From Porticoccus sp. (GTDB lineage Bacteria > Pseudomonadota > Gammaproteobacteria > Pseudomonadales > Porticoccaceae): a DNA stretch of 12,456 bases. Shown here in pieces: positions 6,904 through 12,456 of this stretch. Below the pieces are notes generated by a model. It was not told the DNA's origin. It was given only the letters and a program-made list of their open reading frames with translations, and searched no databases. How positions within the stretch are numbered: the first letter of the stretch is position 1; each line of letters begins with the position of its first letter. The translations under genes and the position numbers were made by a program. The stretch covers positions 1 through 12,456 of the forward strand of contig NYXF01000002.1 of NCBI GenBank assembly GCA_002685455.1, in the 5' to 3' direction.

Positions 6904-8423
6904 GAATTTTTCAAAAATTAGCATTTCCAATAGTTTTTATTTCATTAATTTTTGTAGGCTATTCATTAATAATTAATGGAATGATTGAAGGTCAGGGTGG
7001 GCATGATACATTTCAGTATATTGAATTTTCATCGTTATTATTTACAGAAAATCCATATGTATATTTTTATAGACCTACTCTATATTTTTTTATAAATATT
7101 TTAAATTCATTTATTGGTTGGAAACCATATTCACTTACAGTATTACTAGCACTAAGCAATTTTTTTTCCGGTATAATTTTTTACTTGATAACAGGCTTCT
7201 TTTCTAAAAATTTTGTTCTAAGAGTAGTCTTTTCTTTTATGCTGATATTTTCATTTTATATTACAAAAGCAGTTCATTATTCAAATTATGTTTTTGCTCT
7301 TGAACTAGTATTTATATTAAGCTTTGTATATTTTTTACTTAAAGCTCATAAAAAAAATAATTTATTTTTTGTTATTATGGCAGGATTCATGATGTTTTTG
7401 GGCACCCATGTGCATGAGGATAAATTTATTTTTTTTTTTATTTTTTGTTTTTTGTTTTTTTTTATTAACAAGATAAAATCAATACAAATATTTTCTACAT
7501 TTTTAATTTTAACATTTTTTGCTGCTTTATACTTTGGGTTTTTTCAGGTAATAGAGAATATAATAGGTTTAACAGGTGCAATTGCTGATAACTGGGGAGG
7601 AAGTAGATTTAGTGTAATTAGTAATTTATTTGTTGTAGTTGATCATACTTTAATAACACTATTTAATCCAATTATTACACAAGTTATTTATATAATTGCA
7701 TTAATAAAAATATATAATTTGAAAATTAAAAGTTTATTCGAACTTAATTTAAATAAAGCAATATTTCTCTCATGCACTTTATATTTTGTACTGATGGTAA
7801 TATTTTTTAATCAAATAAAAATGCCAAGAGTTCTTGGACCTGTAGCAGTTTTGTACTTATTTTTTGTTTTAAATAGTTTTGATTACATGCTTGAAAGATC
7901 AAGCAAATTTGTCAGTGGATTAATTTATATTTTTTTATTTTTTATTAATTTAAGTTCAATTTATTCAACAAGTTTATTTTTGAAAAGAGATGTATATCCA
8001 AACAAATATACTGAAGTGTATAACTATATTTTAAAAGACAATAATAAAACCGAAAATACTGAAAACCTTAATAAAAAAATCTTACAACTTTCATCATATG
8101 AAAATAGAACTGGAATGTGGGGAGGATTATCTGATGCTTACGGATTACAATCAAATGTATATTTTGGAGACAATGCACGAAATATTAATTCATTATTACA
8201 TCAAAAAAATTCTGAAATAGAGATTATTTCTGATTTGCAAAAATATGATTATATAATCTATGCTCCAAATAATAAAATAAAAAACCAACCTAAGCAATTT
8301 CTTGATTTAGAGGCAAAAATTCTTGCAAAAGTAAATAAAAAAAGAAAAAAAATAATAACGTCAAAAAATCAGGTCGTCATACTAAAAAAAAAAATTAGTA
8401 TAATACAAGAAAATGTTAATTAG
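6900..8423 (+). CDS. Multi-pass membrane protein, probable GT-C-type glycosyltransferase
   Basis: This 507-residue protein has a hydrophobic N-terminal half to two-thirds, with about 9-11 transmembrane segments, and a hydrophilic tail from about residue 370. A loop after the first helix carries GHDTFQYIEFSSLL with Asp36, followed by NPYVYFYRPTLYFF. A second loop has HVHED (170-174). Acidic residues in the first external loop and a second acidic loop motif are typical of GT-C transferases such as ArnT/PMT, which use polyprenyl-phosphate sugars on the outer face of the inner membrane. Its ATG overlaps the TGA of the DPM-like GT2 gene (ATGA), and such a pair commonly makes and uses a lipid-linked sugar. 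I cannot assign a named family. A Wzy-type polymerase is the main alternative. Confidence 0.7.
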   Translation: MRIFQKLAFPIVFISLIFVGYSLIINGMIEGQGGHDTFQYIEFSSLLFTENPYVYFYRPTLYFFINILNSFIGWKPYSLTVLLALSNFFSGIIFYLITGFFSKNFVLRVVFSFMLIFSFYITKAVHYSNYVFALELVFILSFVYFLLKAHKKNNLFFVIMAGFMMFLGTHVHEDKFIFFFIFCFLFFFINKIKSIQIFSTFLILTFFAALYFGFFQVIENIIGLTGAIADNWGGSRFSVISNLFVVVDHTLITLFNPIITQVIYIIALIKIYNLKIKSLFELNLNKAIFLSCTLYFVLMVIFFNQIKMPRVLGPVAVLYLFFVLNSFDYMLERSSKFVSGLIYIFLFFINLSSIYSTSLFLKRDVYPNKYTEVYNYILKDNNKTENTENLNKKILQLSSYENRTGMWGGLSDAYGLQSNVYFGDNARNINSLLHQKNSEIEIISDLQKYDYIIYAPNNKIKNQPKQFLDLEAKILAKVNKKRKKIITSKNQVVILKKKISIIQENVN

Positions 8424-8465
8424 AAATTTTAATCACAAAAATAATCTTTTACGAAATTTCATATT

Positions 8466-9827
8466 CTAATTTGTAACAAAAAAATTGTTCTTAATTACAT
8501 TAAAAATTTTATGGTTTTGAATAAATTTTTTAAAAACTATTTTCTTATCGACATAATTCATCAACAAAAATCCCTCTGAGATGTGCCTACCAGTTGTTTT
8601 TATAAAATATATATCTTTCCACAATTGTGCATTAAAATTACTTTCTTTTTTTAATTTATATTTATTTGTGATGAAATATTTACTTAAATTTTTTTTTGTT
8701 AATCTTGAGAAAATATTTGCATTAATAATTTTTTTTGAAAAAATATTAATTTTATAAAAAATTTTTTTATTTGATATTTTTTTTATTTGAAAAAAATCCA
8801 TTCCAAATATATTTAAACTTTTCATTATTTTTATTGATAAATTAGCTTGTATATTTGAGTTAAAATGAACAAATCCTCCATTTGTCATATCTTGATCTAA
8901 TTTTTTAAATTTTAATTTCAATTTATTTCTTAAAAAGTTTTCTGGGTTAAATGGCCTTAAAGTATAAATTTTTTTAATTTTTTTTTGTGTAAATCCATTT
9001 GTAACCAAAATGTGATCAAAATCTTTTGTTAATTCTTTGATAACTTCAAATACTTTATCTGCAGTAAGAAAGTAAACTTTTTCACTTTCTTTCTCATCCC
9101 AATTATTGTGCTGAAAATGTGCAAATGAATTTAAAAATATTAAGGCAAATTCACTGGAATTTTTTTTTATTTCATATCTAAACAACACCAGTGAAATTAA
9201 GTCGAATATAAAAAACAAGTTAAAGTTTTTTATTCTACCTATTTTAATAATTTTATAAAAAAAACTAATATTTTTAAAAAAGTATAAAAAAAAATTACTA
9301 AAAATTAAACTAAAAAAAAACTTAATTATTAGATTTAAAAATTTGAAATTTTTAAAGTCCAAATAATTTTGTGCAAAATATTTTGGTAGTGCAAGAAAAT
9401 TATTAAATTTTTTTGGATAAGCTTTTGCATTAAAGTTCCAGGGATCTGGAAAATAGAGTTTTAAATTTTTATTTTTTTTCATAATAGAATTCATAGTTCC
9501 CCATACTGAACATTTAACATTTTTATTTGCCAAAATATCCCATATCTGAACTGTATCTTTTGATACATGCTGACCAATATTATAAATTTTATGTTTTTTT
9601 GACTCTATTCCAGTGTTTATTGAAACTGACTGAACCCATGGATCTAGATTTTTATCTTGGATCTTGTCTGGTGATTTAGTCTTAATAATATGTTTGTTTT
9701 TAAAAAAATTACAAATATTTCTACAATTATATTTTTTTGAGCCTTTGATAAGAAATTGCCTATCTATTTCATTTATTTGTATAAAAAGAAGTTTATTATT
9801 TTTGTTATTTAAATTTTCATAACCCAT
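8466..9827 (-). CDS. Alkaline-phosphatase-superfamily-like protein with altered active site
   Basis: This 453-residue protein resembles type I phosphodiesterase/nucleotide pyrophosphatase-like members of the alkaline phosphatase fold. In order it has LLFIQINEIDRQFL (13-26, where active members have 'DG'), DPWVQSVSINTG (62-73, the nucleophile Ser/Thr region, Thr72 candidate) with His79, IWDILANKNVKCSVWG (95-110), FPDPW (126-130), FLNSFAHFQHNNW (231-243, His237 and His240), ILVTNGFTQ (273-281, where active members have 'SDHG') and GRHISEG (413-419, His415). The Asp residues that normally hold two metals are largely replaced, so ordinary phosphodiester hydrolysis is doubtful. Residues about 165-190 are strongly hydrophobic but sit inside the domain. 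It follows the PhyH-like gene by 20 bases on the same strand and probably modifies a surface glycan or its carrier. Confidence 0.65.
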   Translation of the reverse strand: MGYENLNNKNNKLLFIQINEIDRQFLIKGSKKYNCRNICNFFKNKHIIKTKSPDKIQDKNLDPWVQSVSINTGIESKKHKIYNIGQHVSKDTVQIWDILANKNVKCSVWGTMNSIMKKNKNLKLYFPDPWNFNAKAYPKKFNNFLALPKYFAQNYLDFKNFKFLNLIIKFFFSLIFSNFFLYFFKNISFFYKIIKIGRIKNFNLFFIFDLISLVLFRYEIKKNSSEFALIFLNSFAHFQHNNWDEKESEKVYFLTADKVFEVIKELTKDFDHILVTNGFTQKKIKKIYTLRPFNPENFLRNKLKLKFKKLDQDMTNGGFVHFNSNIQANLSIKIMKSLNIFGMDFFQIKKISNKKIFYKINIFSKKIINANIFSRLTKKNLSKYFITNKYKLKKESNFNAQLWKDIYFIKTTGRHISEGFLLMNYVDKKIVFKKFIQNHKIFNVIKNNFFVTN

Positions 9828-9847
9828 AAATTATTTGTTGAAATTCC

Positions 9848-10744
9848 TTAAACTTTTTTTAAAAATTTATAAGCAATACCTCTTAATAAATCTTTTTCAA
9901 AAAAAAACATTAAAAATTTTGTAATTACTTTTATCTTGATTTTAATATTTAAGTATTTTTCAAATTGGTCAATTATTGTTTTTTTATGTTCAATTCTTAA
10001 TTGTTCAATTGATACATTATTTGTACTTTCTTCTTTTTTAAAATAATTAAAAGTGTCTATTCCGCTAACTAAAGTGGCATTGTTGTAATAATATTTATTT
10101 TGAATTTTATTGTCTGTTGTCAGAAATCTCATTGTAAATAAAAATCTTGGTTTATTAGAATTATTTTTTAAAGATCCATGAACAATATTCCCATGGAACA
10201 TACAACACTCTCCTTGTTCTAATTCTATATTAATTAAATCATCTTTATTTATATCATTATGAGAAATTGTTTGACCTCTTGCTAGTATATTATTTAAATC
10301 ATTAAGATCATTGTGAATATAATTTTTTTTGTGTGACTTTGGTATAATTTTCAAACATCCATTTTCTTCAGTAGATTCAGTTATAGCAAGCTGGATTGAT
10401 AATGCCTTATCATGAATTATTTCCCAATAGTTTTGATCTTGATGTAAAGATACAAAAGCCTCTGATTTTGGTTTTTTGTAAAATATTAAAGAATTCCAAC
10501 AATATATGTTCGGTCCCAAAATCGATTTTGCTAAATTAATTATATTCTTGTTCCTAATCAATTTATTTGCCCATGGAAAAAAAAGATGTGTTTTAGATTT
10601 GTGCTCTACTAAGTCCACAGTTTTATTTTCTTTTTGGAGAAAGTCATTGTAAGAGTTTAAGATTTCATCTGCTTGACTTTTCTCAAATATTTTAATTTTT
10701 GATACATATCCATTTTCAAAAAATTTTTTCTTCAGATTTTCCAT
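9848..10744 (-). CDS. Phytanoyl-CoA dioxygenase (PhyH) family Fe(II)/2-oxoglutarate oxygenase
   Basis: This 298-residue cytoplasmic non-heme iron oxygenase would couple 2-oxoglutarate decarboxylation to hydroxylation of a small substrate. The iron facial triad is visible: HQD (His101, Asp103) within SLHQDQNYW, and the distal His189 in GNIVHGS. Arg200, 11 residues after that His, is placed to bind 2-oxoglutarate as in human PhyH. FFPW, LGPNIYCWNS, ENGCLKIIPKSH (127-138) and the jelly-roll strand MFHGNIVHG also match the family. The length is normal. PhyH-like genes are common in marine polysaccharide and natural-product loci, where the substrate is seldom known. It is the first gene of a two-gene minus-strand unit with the phosphatase-like protein, and diverges from the epimerase gene with only 52 bases between starts. 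Confidence 0.9.
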   Translation of the reverse strand: MENLKKKFFENGYVSKIKIFEKSQADEILNSYNDFLQKENKTVDLVEHKSKTHLFFPWANKLIRNKNIINLAKSILGPNIYCWNSLIFYKKPKSEAFVSLHQDQNYWEIIHDKALSIQLAITESTEENGCLKIIPKSHKKNYIHNDLNDLNNILARGQTISHNDINKDDLINIELEQGECCMFHGNIVHGSLKNNSNKPRFLFTMRFLTTDNKIQNKYYYNNATLVSGIDTFNYFKKEESTNNVSIEQLRIEHKKTIIDQFEKYLNIKIKIKVITKFLMFFFEKDLLRGIAYKFLKKV

Positions 10745-10773
10745 TGGTAAATTATATTGAATAAATCTATAAT
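10744..10773 (+). promoter_or_regulatory. Candidate sigma70-type promoter for the epimerase gene
   Basis: TTGGTA (10744-10749) and TATAAT (10768-10773) are separated by 18 bases, with the -10 ending 23 bases before the ATG at 10797. On the minus strand a TATAAT (complement of 10751-10756) lies only 6 bases before the PhyH ATG and could give a nearly leaderless message. In sequence this AT-rich a perfect -10 box is expected by chance, so this is suggestive only. The main support is that two divergent genes require start signals within these 52 bases. Confidence 0.3.
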
Positions 10774-10796
10774 TTCTATCTAATAAAGCTATATAT

Positions 10797-11690
10797 ATGA
10801 AAAAAATCTGTCTAATTGGGTCAAATGGATTTATAGGAAAAAATATTTATGAAAAGCTCAAATTAAATGAACACTTAAAAATAACCAGATTTTCAAGTTT
10901 TAAAAATAAATTTGAAGATGAGGTAAATAATTTAGAATTTGATACCATGATATTTTGTGCGGGTATACATCCAAATATAGATTCAAATAATCAAAAAACC
11001 ATTTTTGAAAGTAAAAAAATTATAAGAAATTGTAGATCTTTATTTTTAAAATCAAAAAATATAATTTTTTTTTCATCATATTTAACTCTTTTCGAAACAA
11101 GTAAAAGCATAATAGATGAAAATAATAAATATGATTTTTATAAATATGAAAATGAATATGGTAAATCAAAAATTATACTTGAAAAATTTTTCTTAAAATT
11201 TTGTAAATACTTTAAAAAAGATTATTTAATTTTATGTCCAACCCATGTAATTGGTCCAAATGACCCAAAAATTAATCCAAATAATAAATTCCTACTTGAT
11301 ATTGAAAAAAAAAAAATAATACTTTTCCCTGATGTCTATATCCCACTTGTAGATGTAAGAAATATAGCAAACTTCGTAGAAAAAGCCGTCTTTAAGGAAA
11401 AATTAGGAAAAAAAAAGATTATTATAAATGATCAATCTATAAAATTATCTAAATACATATACAGTATTAAACATAAAAGTTTTTATTTAATAATACCTAT
11501 AAATAGAAAGCTGATATTGTATATAAATAAATTGCTAAATATATTTAATTATCAAATTCTTAATCGACGTAGAATAAAATATATAGAATTGAACCCATTT
11601 GTGAAAAAAGATACTTTAAATATTAATTTTAACCTTGATGAAACAATTAACGATACAAAACGTTTTTTTAAAAATAGAAAAGATGAGTAG
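10797..11690 (+). CDS. NAD-dependent epimerase/dehydratase (extended SDR)
   Basis: This 297-residue protein probably epimerises, dehydrates or reduces a nucleotide-linked sugar in the cytoplasm. The N-terminal Rossmann fold has LIGSNGFIGKN with GxxGxxG at residues 8-14. FCAGIHPN (53-60) corresponds to the usual 'hlAa' segment. IIFFSS ends strand 4 at Ser93/Ser94, and the catalytic YxxxK is Tyr121-Lys125 (YGKSK). LCPTHVIGPNDPKI matches the usual 'RxxNVYGP' substrate segment, and VPLVDVRNIANFV the 'DVRDvA' motif; PL-VDVR here starts at the base of the C-terminal domain. The C-terminal end is rather basic. A 12-A run (11305-11316) lies in frame without breaking the gene. The final bases overlap the next gene's start by 8, so the two are translationally linked. 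The substrate cannot be assigned. Confidence 0.88.
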   Translation: MKKICLIGSNGFIGKNIYEKLKLNEHLKITRFSSFKNKFEDEVNNLEFDTMIFCAGIHPNIDSNNQKTIFESKKIIRNCRSLFLKSKNIIFFSSYLTLFETSKSIIDENNKYDFYKYENEYGKSKIILEKFFLKFCKYFKKDYLILCPTHVIGPNDPKINPNNKFLLDIEKKKIILFPDVYIPLVDVRNIANFVEKAVFKEKLGKKKIIINDQSIKLSKYIYSIKHKSFYLIIPINRKLILYINKLLNIFNYQILNRRRIKYIELNPFVKKDTLNINFNLDETINDTKRFFKNRKDE

Positions 11691-12210
11691 TAAAAAATTT
11701 GAATACAATTTAATTAACTTCTATAGAGAACCTTTTTTTTGGTATTTATTTGACTCTATTATTTTTGGGCTTGTTTTAGGTATAATTGCTAATTATTTGC
11801 ATAATATAACGTTATTTGATTTGAAATTTATTTTATTATCAACAATAATTAGACTTACAATTTCATCATATCAATTAAATAGATTTTATAAAAATGATGT
11901 AATTTTCAATTATTTTTTTTTAATAAATTCTTTATATGTTTTAGTAATTTCTATTTTCAATGAATTATTTTTTGATGCTGATATAAAATACTTAAATTTA
12001 CTAATAATTGTAATTTTTTCATATTTTTTGTCTTTTTTACTTTACAAAATTGCTTTCTTGGAAAATTTTTTAAAATTTTTAATTAGTTATTATTTGAGAA
12101 TAGCCATTTTTTTTTCTGGCTTATTTTTTGAACCTAAAATATTTTTTGGAGAATATGAATTAGTTTTATATTTAAATCCTCTTTATTGGTTTTATTTAAT
12201 TTTTATATAA
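11683..12210 (+). CDS. Integral membrane protein, ABC-2 permease-like, short
   Basis: This 175-residue protein has about five transmembrane segments. The start at 11683 (MSSKKFEYN) is chosen over the upstream ATG at 11635, because it gives an 8-base overlap with the epimerase stop rather than 56 and begins just before the first conserved-looking region. NFYREPFFWYLFDSIIFG at the N terminus and FFSGLFFEP...LNPLYWFY near the C terminus resemble polysaccharide-export ABC-2 permeases of the KpsM/Wzm/TagG type, where 'NPL' follows helix 5. Those are about 260 residues with six helices. This one stops right after NPLYWFYLIFI, so the last helix is missing. I find no continuation in the other two frames downstream. 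It may be truncated, or a different small membrane family. No ATPase partner is visible in the window. Confidence 0.5.
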   Translation: MSSKKFEYNLINFYREPFFWYLFDSIIFGLVLGIIANYLHNITLFDLKFILLSTIIRLTISSYQLNRFYKNDVIFNYFFLINSLYVLVISIFNELFFDADIKYLNLLIIVIFSYFLSFLLYKIAFLENFLKFLISYYLRIAIFFSGLFFEPKIFFGEYELVLYLNPLYWFYLIFI

Positions 12211-12226
12211 TTTAATTTAATAATGA

Positions 12227-12456
12227 ATGTACTCAGAGATTTATAAAAAATTTTTCAACTCTAAGCACTTAGCTATATCATTCACCGGAACAATATTAGG
12301 TATAATAACAACTGTTATATTGTTTTTACATGCAATGATTAATGACCAAGAGATTGTAATTGCTAAATTTAGTATTTTTCTTCTTATTTTCTTTGGAACA
12401 TCAATTTTATGTATGCTTGGAAATGATATAGAAATATTAGCTAAGACAAATAATTT
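12227..12456 (+). CDS. Membrane protein N terminus, possibly a Wzx-type flippase, cut by window edge
   Basis: An ATG at 12227, 16 bases after the previous stop, opens a frame that stays open to the window end (76 codons). The peptide begins MYSEIYKKFFNSKHL and has two clear transmembrane segments, about residues 18-37 (ISFTGTILGIITTVILFLHA) and 48-63, with a short polar loop (INDQEIVIAKFS) between them. It then has LGNDIEILAK. That layout, with a 'lG.d..il' sequence after helix 2, recalls polysaccharide flippases (Wzx/MATE-like, 'LGLD..iiR'). This is a weak resemblance, and the rest of the gene is needed. The ATG at 12224-12226 region in another frame gives only an 8-codon ORF and is not used. 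Confidence 0.55.
   Translation, partial: MYSEIYKKFFNSKHLAISFTGTILGIITTVILFLHAMINDQEIVIAKFSIFLLIFFGTSILCMLGNDIEILAKTNN

Noticed and set aside
8423..8460. Possible bidirectional terminator between the convergent genes (GAAATTT ... AAATTTC)
   Set aside because: The arms are only 7 bp with a single G-C pair and a 24-base loop. In such AT-rich sequence this arises easily by chance.
11635..11682. Upstream ATG start for the ABC-2-like protein
   Set aside because: The extra 16 residues are the out-of-frame reading of the epimerase C terminus. The ATG at 11683 gives a short, typical overlap.
1..12456. CRISPR array, tRNA/rRNA, transposase or prophage
   Set aside because: No regularly spaced repeats, no cloverleaf or rRNA-like GC-rich conserved stretch, and no DDE or recombinase motifs were seen. 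All long frames are explained by glycan-type genes.

Overview
The window is extremely AT-rich (A and T dominate even inside genes, Lys is nearly always AAA and Ile often ATA). It uses the standard bacterial code, with TGA as a stop and TGG as Trp, and genes are packed with 1-4 base overlaps. This, with the gene content, suggests a streamlined marine bacterium of the SAR11/Pelagibacterales type and its hypervariable surface-polysaccharide region. The taxonomic placement is inference. No rRNA, tRNA, transposase, integrase or CRISPR array was seen.

Left block (1-8423, all + strand). It opens with the 3' part of a CMP-nonulosonate (sialic-acid-like) cytidylyltransferase. A GT29 sialyltransferase-type enzyme follows, with recognisable sialylmotifs. 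Next come a tiny possible ORF, an AsnB-type glutamine amidotransferase, a Gfo/Idh/MocA sugar oxidoreductase, a GlmS-type glutaminase domain fused to a WbpG/PseA-type N-acetyl-sugar amidotransferase, a DPM-like GT2 glycosyltransferase and a large GT-C-like membrane protein. Together they look like a pathway that makes, amidates or amidinates, activates and transfers a nonulosonic-acid-type sugar onto a surface glycan.

Two of these genes are interrupted at A-tracts. The fused amidotransferase needs a -1 shift at A_AAA_AAG (4348-4354), the same heptamer as E. coli dnaX. The GT2 gene is broken at an 11-A run (6530-6540). In each case a one-base change in the run restores a full conserved protein. 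Programmed or transcriptional slippage, phase variation, recent mutation and sequencing error are all possible.

Middle block (8466-10744, - strand). A two-gene unit encodes a PhyH-like Fe(II)/2-oxoglutarate dioxygenase and then an alkaline-phosphatase-superfamily-like protein whose metal ligands look altered. It converges on the left block and diverges from the right block.

Right block (10797-12456, + strand). An NAD-dependent sugar epimerase/dehydratase overlaps a short ABC-2-permease-like membrane protein. The 5' end of another membrane protein, possibly a flippase, runs off the window.
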